Assembly (NCBI GenBank): GCA_937988735.1
Contig: CALKHQ010000238.1
Coordinates: forward strand, 1-29,380
Direction of reading: 5' to 3'
DNA from: an uncultured Alphaproteobacteria bacterium
GTDB lineage: Bacteria > Pseudomonadota > Alphaproteobacteria > CALKHQ01
Length of the DNA stretch: 29,380 nt
Below, in pieces: positions 15,024-22,570 of the stretch; within the stretch, counting starts at the first letter, position 1; the number at the start of each line of letters is the position of its first letter. The notes under the pieces are model-generated. The model saw only the letters and a program-made list of their open reading frames with translations, made no database searches and was not told where the DNA came from. A program made the translations under genes and the position numbers.

Positions 15024-16973
15024 ATGGTTGCGATCACGCTGCCGGACGGGTCCGTCCGCCGCTACGACCATGCGGTCAGCGGCGCGGAGCTCGCCGCCGA
15101 CATCGGGCCGGGGCTGGCCAAGGCGGCCCTGGCAATCAAGGTCGACGGAACGCTGAAGGACCTCGCCACCACTCTGACCACCGACGCCCGGGTCGAGATC
15201 GTGACCCGCGACCATCCGGACGCGCTGGAGCTGCTGCGCCACGACTGCGCCCACGTGCTGGCCGAGGCGGTGCAGGAGCTCTATCCCGGCACCCAGATCA
15301 CCTTCGGCCCGGCGACCGAGGACGGCTTCTACTACGACTTCGCCCGCGACGAACCGTTCACGCCCGAGGACTTCCCCGTCATCGAGGCGAAGATGCGCGA
15401 GATCGTGGCCCGCGACGAGCCGATCACGCGCGAAGTGTGGGAGCGCGACCAGGCTGTCGCCTACTTCCGCAGCATCGGCGAGACGTTCAAGGCCGAGTGG
15501 ATCGGCGAGCTGCCGCAGGACGAGGACCTGACGATCTACCGCCAGGGGAACTGGCTCGACCTGTGCCGCGGCCCGCATCTGCCGTCCACGGCAAAGCTGG
15601 GAACCGCCTTCAAGCTGCTGAAGGTCTCCGGCGCCTACTGGCGCGGCGACCAGCGCAACGCCCAGCTCCAGCGCATCTACGGCACCTGCTGGCCCAGCGA
15701 GAAGGAGCTGAAGGCCTATCTCACCCGGCTCGAGGAGGCCGAGCGCCGCGACCATCGCCGCATCGGCCGCGAGATGGACCTGTTCCACATCCAGGAGGAG
15801 GCGGTCGGCTCGGTGTTCTGGCACCCGCACGGCTGGACGCTCTACCGCCAGTGCGAGAGCTACATCCGCCGCCGGCTGGAAGCGGCCGGCTATGTCGAGG
15901 TGAAGACGCCGCAGCTCATCGACCGCAAGCTGTGGGAGCGGTCCGGCCACTGGGAGAAGTTCCGCGAGCACATGTTCGTGGCCGAGGTGGTCGAGAAGGG
16001 CAGCACCTCCGACGAGGGCCATCCGACCGGCGTGCAGCACCTGGCGCTGAAGCCGATGAACTGCCCGGGGCACGTGCAGATCTTCCGCCAGGGGCTGAAG
16101 AGCTACCGCGACCTGCCGCTCCGGCTCGCCGAGTTCGGGTCCTGCCACCGTTACGAGCCGTCGGGGGCGCTCCACGGCATCATGCGCGTGCGCGCCTTCA
16201 CCCAGGACGACGCCCACATCTTCTGCACCGAGGCGCAGATCGAGGCGGAGACCCGGGCGTTCATCGACCTGCTGATGAGCGTCTACGCCGACTTCGGCTT
16301 CACCGACGTCCGCGTGAAGTTCGCCGACCGGCCCGAGAAGCGCGCCGGTGACGACGCCACCTGGGACAGGGCGGAGCGAGCGCTGCTCAACGCGACCAGG
16401 GCGGCCGGCATCGATGCCGAGCTGAACCCCGGCGAAGGCGCCTTCTACGGGCCGAAGCTGGAATTCGTGCTGCGGGACGCGATCGGCCGCGACTGGCAGT
16501 GCGGCACGCTGCAGGCCGACTTCGTGCTGCCCGAGCGGCTGGACGCGTCCTATGTCGGCGAGGATGGCGAGAAGCACCGGCCGGTGATGCTGCACCGGGC
16601 CATCCTCGGCTCGTTCGAGCGCTTCATCGGCATCCTGATCGAGCACTACGCCGGGCGGTTCCCGCTGTGGCTGGCGCCCGTGCAGGCGGTGGTCGCCACC
16701 ATCGTCAGCGACGCCGATGCCTATGCCGTCACGGTTGCGGAGCGGCTGCGCGCGGCGGGGCTGCGGGCCGAGGTTGATCTTCGCAACGAGAAGATCAACT
16801 ACAAGGTCCGCGAACACAGCCTGGCCAAGGTGCCGGTCCTCGTCGTCGTCGGCCGGCGCGAGGCGGAGGAAGGGACGGTGGCGCTGCGCCGGCTCGGCGG
16901 CAAGGAACAGGAAACCCTTGCGCTGGAAACGGCGATACATACACTTGTCGCTGACGCACAAGCGCCTCACTGA
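15024..16973 (+). CDS. thrS: Threonyl-tRNA synthetase
   Basis: A 649-residue class II synthetase (E. coli 642) that charges tRNA-Thr in the cytoplasm. Order of parts: TGS domain (residues 1-62), editing domain with H73xxxH77 and C181-RGP-H185, catalytic core with MNCPGH, motif 2 around FGSCHRYEPSGALHG and motif 3 near MLHRAILGSFERFIG, and the C-terminal anticodon-binding domain. ATG 15024 (MVAITLPDGSVR) matches the usual start of the TGS domain; the frame is open further upstream but without family-like sequence. infC follows 143 nt later, a common bacterial gene order. Confidence 0.97.
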   Translation: MVAITLPDGSVRRYDHAVSGAELAADIGPGLAKAALAIKVDGTLKDLATTLTTDARVEIVTRDHPDALELLRHDCAHVLAEAVQELYPGTQITFGPATEDGFYYDFARDEPFTPEDFPVIEAKMREIVARDEPITREVWERDQAVAYFRSIGETFKAEWIGELPQDEDLTIYRQGNWLDLCRGPHLPSTAKLGTAFKLLKVSGAYWRGDQRNAQLQRIYGTCWPSEKELKAYLTRLEEAERRDHRRIGREMDLFHIQEEAVGSVFWHPHGWTLYRQCESYIRRRLEAAGYVEVKTPQLIDRKLWERSGHWEKFREHMFVAEVVEKGSTSDEGHPTGVQHLALKPMNCPGHVQIFRQGLKSYRDLPLRLAEFGSCHRYEPSGALHGIMRVRAFTQDDAHIFCTEAQIEAETRAFIDLLMSVYADFGFTDVRVKFADRPEKRAGDDATWDRAERALLNATRAAGIDAELNPGEGAFYGPKLEFVLRDAIGRDWQCGTLQADFVLPERLDASYVGEDGEKHRPVMLHRAILGSFERFIGILIEHYAGRFPLWLAPVQAVVATIVSDADAYAVTVAERLRAAGLRAEVDLRNEKINYKVREHSLAKVPVLVVVGRREAEEGTVALRRLGGKEQETLALETAIHTLVADAQAPH

Positions 16974-17116
16974 CGGCTCCGCGCGCGACCCGGCGGGCGT
17001 GGCACGGAGACCGTGTGGAGCGGTTGTGTGTTGTCGCGCCGACCGAGCGCGGACCGGCCAGCGGACTGTCCGCCCCCGGCCCGAAGGCGTGTCGAACCAG
17101 CAGAGGAGATCGTTAC

Positions 17117-17653
17117 ATAGCTAGACCCCCGCAAGACATGGCACCGACCCGTGACGGGCCGCCGGTCAACGAGGAAATCCGCGTGCCGCAGGTGCGACTC
17201 GTCGGTGCCAACGGTGAAATGATGGGCGTGTTCACCCGCGATGCCGCCCTGCGCGAAGCGGAAGCCGCCGGCCTCGATCTGGTGATGGTTTCCCCGAACG
17301 CCGATCCACCGGTGTGCAAGATCCTCGACTACGGCAAGTTCAAGTACGAGGATCAGAAGCGGAAGAACGAGGCGCGCAAGAAGCAGAAACAGATCTCCGT
17401 GAAGGAGATCAAGATGCGCCCGAACATCGATACCCACGACTACGGCGTGAAGATGCGCGCCATGGTGAAGTTCCTCGAGGAAGGCGACAAGGTGAAGGTC
17501 ACCCTGCGCTTCCGCGGGCGGGAGATGGCGCACCAGGAACTGGGAATGAAGGTCCTGGAGCGCGTGAGGGACGATCTCGAGAGCCTCGGCAAGGTGGAGC
17601 AGATGCCCCGCCTCGAAGGCCGGCAGATGGCGATGGTCATCGCGCCGCGCTGA
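17117..17653 (+). CDS. infC: Translation initiation factor IF-3, ATA start
   Basis: A 178-residue protein if started at ATA 17117 (IARPPQD...), matching the normal family length and the typical alphaproteobacterial N-terminus. AGAGGAGAT precedes the ATA with an 8-base spacer. infC is known for non-AUG starts that IF-3 itself discriminates against, giving autoregulation; an ATA start would fit that. The alternative ATG at 17138 gives 171 residues but has no Shine-Dalgarno at the right distance. Core landmarks: PPVCKILDYGKFKYE, the basic linker KRKNEARKKQKQ, KMRPNIDTHDY and the C-terminal LEGRQMAMVIAP. IF-3 binds the 30S subunit and checks start codon-initiator tRNA pairing. The rpmI-rplT genes that often follow are absent here. 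Confidence 0.95.
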   Translation: MARPPQDMAPTRDGPPVNEEIRVPQVRLVGANGEMMGVFTRDAALREAEAAGLDLVMVSPNADPPVCKILDYGKFKYEDQKRKNEARKKQKQISVKEIKMRPNIDTHDYGVKMRAMVKFLEEGDKVKVTLRFRGREMAHQELGMKVLERVRDDLESLGKVEQMPRLEGRQMAMVIAPR

Positions 17654-17680
17654 CCTTCCCTGCCGCAGCAGCTGTCACGG

Positions 17681-17704
17681 ACGGCGACGCCCCGGCGTCG
17701 CCGT
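17681..17704 (+). terminator. Terminator of thrS-infC
   Basis: A perfect 11-bp stem (17681-17691 with 17694-17704), more realistically 10 bp with a four-base loop, begins 28 bases after the infC stop and is followed by TTCCGTT. Confidence 0.7.
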
Positions 17705-17801
17705 TTCCGTTCGTGCGCCCCGGCCGCCGTGGTCCGTCCACCCGCGGTGCGAAGGCCGTGCAGCGGCACCGCCCGCCGCGACCGGCCTCCCCTGCTGCGT
17801 C

Positions 17802-17824
17802 GTGGTCCGGCTCGACCGGACCAC
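17802..17824. repeat. Intergenic palindromic repeat, copy A
   Basis: A 9-bp inverted repeat around CTCGA. Its 17-bp core GTCCGGCTCGACCGGAC (17805-17821) is the exact reverse complement of copy B at 17932-17948. Elements with this GTCCGG...CCGGAC look are abundant between genes in many alphaproteobacteria (established in general; the copy number in this genome is unknown). Confidence 0.75.
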
Positions 17825-17931
17825 CCACGCGGCGGAGGCCGTTCGCCGGCACCACCCACGTCACCCGGCGCGTCCTGCAGCGCGGATCGGGCCCGGCCCG
17901 CGCCGGGCGCTCGGCTTCGGGTGCGCGGATT

Positions 17932-17948
17932 GTCCGGTCGAGCCGGAC
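17932..17948. repeat. Intergenic palindromic repeat, copy B (inverted relative to A)
   Basis: GTCCGGTCGAGCCGGAC, the exact reverse complement of the core of copy A 110 bases upstream. Flanks are partly conserved too: the GCG-containing outer ends match. Together they form a head-to-head pair like a REPIN, with about 110 GC-rich bases between that I cannot otherwise assign. Confidence 0.75.
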
Positions 17949-18018
17949 GATGACCGCACCTGGCCGGCCGGCCCTGTTGCCGCAGGCCGACTTGCCGCTT
18001 GCATCGGCTGGGCGCAAG

Positions 18019-18033
18019 TGAGAGTTATTTGCA
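18019..18033. promoter_or_regulatory. Fur-like box upstream of the iron permease gene
   Basis: TGAGAGTTATTTGCA is 15 bp, matches the 7-1-7 Fur pattern (TGATAAT-N-ATTATCA) at 10 of 14 positions, and is identical at 12 of 15 positions to the site at 21111-21125 upstream of the cognate binding-protein gene. It lies 50 bases before the proposed permease start. Confidence 0.6.
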
Positions 18034-18082
18034 TGGCCAGCACAGCCAGCCACGCAACTTCTCCGCCTGGAGCCTTCCCGGC

Positions 18083-19816
18083 TTGAGCCAGCTCGCCGTC
18101 GACCCCCGCTCCCCGCTGGCGGGACGCACCCTTTCCGCGACATCCGGGACGCGGCGAACCCGTCGCCGGGCGAAGGGTCATGGCTGGACCGTCACCGCGC
18201 TCGCCATCGCCGCGCTGATCGCGCTGCCGCTGCTGTTCGTCATGGCGAGCCTCGGCTTCGCCAAGGGCGACGTGTGGCAGCACCTGATCGAGACGGTGCT
18301 CGCCGACTATGTGGCGAACTCGCTGCTGCTGATGGGCTCGGTCGGCGTCGGCGTCATCGTCATCGGCGCCGGCACGGCATGGGCGGTCACCATGTACGAC
18401 TTCCCCGGCCGGAAATGGCTGCAGTGGGCGCTGCTGCTGCCGCTCGCCGCGCCGGCCTACGTGCTCGCCTACGTCTATACCGACCTGCTCGACTACAGCG
18501 GGCCGGTCCAGTCCTTCCTCCGCGAGCTGTTCGGCTGGCACAGCCGGCGCGACTACTGGTTCCCGGGCATCCGGTCGCTGCCCGGCGCCGCGGTGATGCT
18601 GACGCTGGCGCTCTACCCCTATGTCTACCTGATGACGCGCGCCGCCCTGCTGCAGCAGTGCGTGTGCGTGCTCGAGGTCAGCCGCACGCTCGGCTGCTCG
18701 CCCTGGGGCGCCTTCCTGCGCGTGGGCGCGCCGCTTGCCCGCCCCGCGATCGCCGGCGGCGCGGCGCTGGCGCTGATGGAAACGCTGAACGACTACGGCA
18801 CGGTCCAGTATTTCGGCGTGCCGACCTTCACCACCGGCATCTACCGCACCTGGTTCGGCCTCGGCGACCCGATGGCGGCGGCGCAGCTCGGCAGCGTGCT
18901 GGTGCTGTTCGTGCTGGCCCTGCTGCTGCTGGAGCGGTGGTCGCGGCGCGCGGCGAGCTACCAGCACGCCACGTCCCGCTATCGCGAGATCCGGCCGATC
19001 GCGCTGCGCCGCGGCCGGCGCTGGCTGATGACCGGGCTGTGCCTGCTCCCGATCCTGCTCGGCTTTGCGGTTCCGGCAGGGAGCCTGCTCCTGCGCGCCA
19101 TCGCAAGCTTCGACGCCTGGGGCGACCGCCGCTTCCTCGATTCCGCCTGGGCGAGCCTCGTCCTCGCCGGAGTCACCGCCCTCGTCGCCGTCGTCGTCGC
19201 ACTCCTCCTCGCCTACGGCAAGCGCCAGCGCCCCAGCCATACGCTCGACGCAGCGACCAACGTGGCCACCATGGGCTATGCGGCGCCGGGGTCGGTGATC
19301 GCGGTCGGCGTGCTGATCCCGCTCACCCTCGTGGACAACCTGATCGACGGCTTCGCCCGCGAGCAGTTCGGCGTCCCGCTGGGCCTGGTCTTCACCGGCG
19401 GGATCGCGGCACTGGTGTTCGCCTATCTCGTCCGCTTCCTCGCGGTCGCACACAGCGCCGTGGATGCAAGCCTCGCCAGGATCCGGCCCAGCTTCGACGG
19501 CGCCGCCAGCACGCTGGGCCACGGCAGCGTGGCGCGGCTGTTCCGGATCCATGTGCCCATGATCGCGAGCGGCATCCTCTCCGCCGCGATCCTGGTGTTC
19601 GTTGACGTGATGAAGGAGCTGCCGGCGACGATCATCGTGCGGCCGTTCAACTTCGACACCCTCGCCGTCCAGACCTACCGGCTGGCCTCCGAGGAGCGCC
19701 TCGACGAGTCCGCCGGCTATGCGCTGGCCATCATCCTGGTCGGACTGCTGCCGGTGATCGTGCTGTCACGGCTGATGGCGCGGTCCCGCCCCGGCGACCG
19801 GATGCCCGAGCCCTAG
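18083..19816 (+). CDS. fbpB: Ferric iron ABC transporter permease, FbpB type
   Basis: Encodes about 577 residues with roughly twelve membrane helices in two fused MetI-like halves, the standard FbpB/SfuB layout. The first EAA-like loop is EVSRTLGCSPWGAFLRVGAP and the second DGAASTLGHGSVARLFRIHVP; the first half also contains LNDYGTVQYFGV and the second DVMKELPATIIVRPFNFDTL, both typical of iron permeases. It moves ferric iron delivered by a periplasmic binding protein, here encoded convergently just downstream. The start is uncertain: TTG 18083 has TGGAG about ten bases upstream, while TTG 17999 would add 28 atypical residues and overlap the Fur-like site. No ATPase gene is adjacent. Confidence 0.9.
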   Translation: MSQLAVDPRSPLAGRTLSATSGTRRTRRRAKGHGWTVTALAIAALIALPLLFVMASLGFAKGDVWQHLIETVLADYVANSLLLMGSVGVGVIVIGAGTAWAVTMYDFPGRKWLQWALLLPLAAPAYVLAYVYTDLLDYSGPVQSFLRELFGWHSRRDYWFPGIRSLPGAAVMLTLALYPYVYLMTRAALLQQCVCVLEVSRTLGCSPWGAFLRVGAPLARPAIAGGAALALMETLNDYGTVQYFGVPTFTTGIYRTWFGLGDPMAAAQLGSVLVLFVLALLLLERWSRRAASYQHATSRYREIRPIALRRGRRWLMTGLCLLPILLGFAVPAGSLLLRAIASFDAWGDRRFLDSAWASLVLAGVTALVAVVVALLLAYGKRQRPSHTLDAATNVATMGYAAPGSVIAVGVLIPLTLVDNLIDGFAREQFGVPLGLVFTGGIAALVFAYLVRFLAVAHSAVDASLARIRPSFDGAASTLGHGSVARLFRIHVPMIASGILSAAILVFVDVMKELPATIIVRPFNFDTLAVQTYRLASEERLDESAGYALAIILVGLLPVIVLSRLMARSRPGDRMPEP

Positions 19817-19904
19817 ACCGTCAGGACCGCCCTGCATCATCGCGTCCCTGGCCGGCAGCCGGTGCCGCACCGCGTCCGCAGCGTTGCCGTCGGCCGGAAA
19901 GGAA

Positions 19905-19930
19905 GCGGGCGGCTCCCGAGAGCCGCCCGC
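19905..19930 (-). terminator. Terminator of the ferric-binding-protein gene
   Basis: A perfect 11-bp stem (19905-19915 with 19920-19930) closes on CCGA. Read on the minus strand it begins 38 bases after the fbpA stop and is followed by TTCCTTTCC. It may also stop transcription from the convergent permease gene. Confidence 0.8.
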
Positions 19931-19967
19931 CAGGGAAAGGATATCCCGCCAGATATTACCCCTTCCG

Positions 19968-21020
19968 CTATTTCCAGCCGACCCGGTCGAAGATCATGAC
20001 GGCGAGCGGGTTGTTCTCGCCGAGCACCGACAGGTTCAGCTGATCCTGCCTGAAGTCCGGTCCGACGCCCGCCATCGACAGCACCTGCTCGACCTCGGGC
20101 GCGAGTTCCGCCCCCGCAACCACCGGCAGCTCGAAGTTGCCGCCGGCGAAATAGGCCTGCGCCTCCGGTGTCACCAGATATTCGAGGAAGGCGACGGCCT
20201 CGTCGTGGTGCGGCGCACCCCTGACCACGCCTGCGCCGGAGATGTTCACGTGCGTGCCCCGGTCGCCCTGGTTGGGGAAGATCGGGGTGAGGTTTGCGAC
20301 GATCTCCTGGTGCGCCGGGTCGTCGCTCGGGATGAAGTGGGTGAAGTAGTAGTGGTTGGAGACGGCGATGTCGCACTCGCCGCTCGCAGCCGCCGCGAGC
20401 TGGTCGCGGTCGCCGCCTTCCGGTTCGCGGCCCATGTTGGCGACCACGCCCTCGGCCCAGGCCGTGGCGCCCTCCTCGCCCAGCGCGTCGATCAGCGAGG
20501 CGAGCAGCGACTGGTTGTAGATGTTGCTCGAGCTGCGGATGCAGACCGTGTAGCCGAGATCGGGGTCCGCCAGGGATTCATAGGTCTGGATCTTCGACGG
20601 GTCGTCCACGGTCTCGTGGTTGTAGAAGATGAGCCGGGCCCGTTTCGACATGCCGAACCAGTAGCCCTCCGGGTGCCGCAGCTCGGCCGGAATCGCCGCC
20701 TCGAGCACCTCGGACTGCACCGGCTCCAGGATGCCCGCCTCGACCGCGCGCCACAGGCGACCCGCGTCCACGGTGATGAACACGTCGGCCGGGCTGTTCT
20801 CGCCTTCGCGGGTGATCCGCTCGATGAGTTCGTCCGCCCCGGCCTCGATCACGTTGACGGTGATGCCGGTCTGCGCGGTGAAGGTGTCGTAGAGCGCGAT
20901 GTCGGTGTCGTAGTGACGCGCGCTGTAAACGTTGACGACCCTGTCCTGGGCCATCGCGGACAGCGAGGTCCCCGCAAGCGCCGCCGCGGCGACGGCGGTC
21001 GAAAGCATCGTTCTGCTCAT
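19968..21020 (-). CDS. fbpA: Periplasmic ferric-iron-binding protein, FbpA type
   Basis: A 350-residue protein with a Sec signal peptide (MSRTMLSTA... cleavage after AMA, residue 24). The mature start VVNVYSARHYDTD contains the HY pair (H36, Y37) of the FbpA/FutA family, and S-N-H-Y224-Y225 supplies the paired tyrosines that bind Fe3+. Other family marks are NVIEAGADELIERI, SPADVFITVDAGRLW and SSSNIYNQSLLASLI. It hands iron to an FbpB-type permease, presumably the convergent gene at 18083-19816. ATG 21020 has GGAGAA six bases upstream; the longer frame to 21110 would run through two regulatory sites and spoil the signal peptide. Confidence 0.93.
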   Translation of the reverse strand: MSRTMLSTAVAAAALAGTSLSAMAQDRVVNVYSARHYDTDIALYDTFTAQTGITVNVIEAGADELIERITREGENSPADVFITVDAGRLWRAVEAGILEPVQSEVLEAAIPAELRHPEGYWFGMSKRARLIFYNHETVDDPSKIQTYESLADPDLGYTVCIRSSSNIYNQSLLASLIDALGEEGATAWAEGVVANMGREPEGGDRDQLAAAASGECDIAVSNHYYFTHFIPSDDPAHQEIVANLTPIFPNQGDRGTHVNISGAGVVRGAPHHDEAVAFLEYLVTPEAQAYFAGGNFELPVVAGAELAPEVEQVLSMAGVGPDFRQDQLNLSVLGENNPLAVMIFDRVGWK

Positions 21021-21057
21021 CAAGTTCTCCGGCGGATACGGACGCGTCCGGTGCGGA

Positions 21058-21072
21058 TGCGAACCATTTTCA
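21058..21072. promoter_or_regulatory. Second Fur-like box in the fbpA promoter region
   Basis: TGCGAACCATTTTCA matches the 7-1-7 Fur pattern at 10 of 14 positions, and its reverse complement agrees with the site at 21111-21125 at 11 of 15. It lies 37 bases before the fbpA ATG. Confidence 0.45.
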
Positions 21073-21110
21073 TTGCGCCGTACCATGGCCAAAGCTGGGC
21101 CCCGAGTCAA

Positions 21111-21125
21111 TGAGAATGAGTTGCA
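21111..21125. promoter_or_regulatory. Fur-like box upstream of fbpA
   Basis: TGAGAATGAGTTGCA (minus strand TGCAACTCATTCTCA) matches the 7-1-7 Fur pattern at 11 of 14 positions. It lies between the exporter stop and fbpA, 90 bases from the fbpA start, and nearly duplicates the site before the permease gene. Confidence 0.6.
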
Positions 21126-21132
21126 GAAGCGG

Positions 21133-21453
21133 TCAACGCTCGCCGAACAGGTAGAGGCCGACCACGCCGAAGATGATGATCCCGATGAACAGGAGCTTCA
21201 GCGGCTGCGCCGACTCCGCGAAGAACAGGATGCCGATCACGGTCGTCGCCGCGGTGCCGACGCCGGACCAGATCGCGTAGGTGATGCCGAGCTCGAGGCG
21301 CTTCAGCGTCACGATCAGCAGCGAGAAGGCGCCGGCGTAGAGCACGAACACCAGCACGGTCGGAGTCAGCCGGGTGAAGCCGTCGGACAGCTTCATGCTG
21401 GTGGTTCCGGCCACCTCGAGGGCGATGGCGATCCCGAGCAGCAGCCAGCTCAT
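21133..21453 (-). CDS. Small multidrug resistance (SMR) exporter, EmrE-like
   Basis: A 106-residue protein with four membrane helices. The conserved Glu of helix 1 is in IALEVAGTTSMK (E13), followed by SDGFTRLTP; helix 3 has the AYxIWSGVG-like motif (YAIWSGVG). These match the EmrE/Qac branch better than the guanidinium (Gdx/SugE) branch, though the segment after WSGVG is intermediate. EmrE-type proteins exchange protons for lipophilic cations across the inner membrane as dimers. GGAGG lies upstream of ATG 21453. It is upstream of fbpA on the same strand but the two are separated by 112 bases with their own regulatory sites. I see no guanidine-riboswitch-like sequence upstream. Confidence 0.92.
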   Translation of the reverse strand: MSWLLLGIAIALEVAGTTSMKLSDGFTRLTPTVLVFVLYAGAFSLLIVTLKRLELGITYAIWSGVGTAATTVIGILFFAESAQPLKLLFIGIIIFGVVGLYLFGER

Positions 21454-21557
21454 GCGGCCTCCCTCCCCTGCTTGCGCCAAGGGTTGCAGCATGAACGGTC
21501 CCGCGTGGCAATCGGTCAATTGCGGAGCCGGCGCGCTGTCGCATAAGGATGACAGCC

Positions 21558-22565
21558 ATGCGGATACTCTTCCTGGGGCCGACCTATGTGGGTGACGCGG
21601 TCGTCGCCTCGGGCCTGCTGGATCACCTGTCGCGCACCGACGGGGACGCGCGCATCACCGTTGTCTGCGGCAAGCCCGCAGCGCCGCTGCTCGCCCAGAC
21701 GCCGGGGGTCGATCGGGTGCTGACCTTCACCAAGCGCCGGCTGCACCTGCACTGGTGGGACATCTGGCGGGCGTGCGTCGGGCGGCGCTGGGACTGGGTG
21801 GTGGACCTGCGCGCCTCTGGCCTCGCCTACATGCTGCGGGCCCGGCGCCGGTCGGTCTACACGCCGAAGCCGGAGCGGGAGTACGGTCACCGCACCGAGC
21901 GCTGGGCGCACGCGATGGGCCTGCCGACCCTGCCGCGCCCGCGGCTCCATCCGACGCCGGCGCAGGTCGAGAAGGCCCGCAGCCTGATCCCCGACGGCCC
22001 GCCGGTGATCGGGATCGCGCCTACCGCCAACTGGGCCGGCAAGATCTGGCCGATCGAGCGCTTCGCCGCGCTGGCGGAGCGGCTGACCGGCACGGACGGT
22101 CCGTTTCCCGGCGCCCGCGTCGCCGTGTTCGGCGCCGACGCCGACCGGCCGGCGGTCGCGCCGCTGATCGCCGCCATTCCCCGGGACCGGTGCATCGACC
22201 TGGTCGGCCGCACCGACCTGATGACGGCCTATGCCGCGCTCACCCGCTGCGCGCTGTTCGTCGGCAACGACTCCGGGCTGCTCTACATGAGCGTCGCCGC
22301 CGACATTCCGGCGGTGGGGCTGGTGGGGCCGAGCCTCACCCTGTTCGGGCCGGCGCAGCCGCCGCTGGTGGCGCCCTGGGCGCGCAAGACCGCGATCGTC
22401 CGCACGCCGATCACCTACGAGGAGTTCATTTCCGCGCCCGGCTACGACCACCGGACGACCGGAACCCTGATGGAGACGCTGACGGTCGATGCCGCCGAGG
22501 CAGGCGTGCTCGGGCTGCTGGCCCGGCTGGACGCAACCGCGGCGGCGCCGGCCCCGGCGGCCTGA
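21558..22565 (+). CDS. Glycosyltransferase family 9 (heptosyltransferase-like)
   Basis: Encodes 335 residues. The N-terminus MRILFLGPTYVGDAVVASGLL is the GT9 start, in which the GD motif sits in the acceptor domain. The C-terminal nucleotide-sugar half has FVGNDSGLLYMSVAADIPAVGLVGPS-type sequence (VGNDSGLL, then LVGPS), typical of ADP-heptose:LPS heptosyltransferases. It probably adds a sugar to lipopolysaccharide core or a related glycan on the cytoplasmic face. AAGGAT is 8 bases before ATG 21558; ATG 21549 overlaps that Shine-Dalgarno and is less likely. The next gene begins 5 bases after its stop, forming an operon. Confidence 0.88.
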   Translation: MRILFLGPTYVGDAVVASGLLDHLSRTDGDARITVVCGKPAAPLLAQTPGVDRVLTFTKRRLHLHWWDIWRACVGRRWDWVVDLRASGLAYMLRARRRSVYTPKPEREYGHRTERWAHAMGLPTLPRPRLHPTPAQVEKARSLIPDGPPVIGIAPTANWAGKIWPIERFAALAERLTGTDGPFPGARVAVFGADADRPAVAPLIAAIPRDRCIDLVGRTDLMTAYAALTRCALFVGNDSGLLYMSVAADIPAVGLVGPSLTLFGPAQPPLVAPWARKTAIVRTPITYEEFISAPGYDHRTTGTLMETLTVDAAEAGVLGLLARLDATAAAPAPAA

Positions 22566-22570
22566 TACCG

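Larger units (their letters stand above)
17654..18082. other. Gene-free stretch between infC and the iron permease
   Basis: No convincing gene in either direction. It holds the infC terminator (17681-17704), the two inverted palindromic repeats (17802-17824, 17932-17948) and the Fur-like site (18019-18033). The open frames that cross it, including a long antisense one, are a by-product of high GC. Confidence 0.7.

Noticed and set aside
17138..17140. ATG start for infC
   Set aside because: It lacks a properly spaced Shine-Dalgarno and drops the conserved alphaproteobacterial N-terminus; ATA 17117 has both.
21454..21557. Guanidine riboswitch before the SMR exporter
   Set aside because: No ykkC-like conserved elements are visible, and the protein resembles the EmrE branch more than the guanidinium branch.
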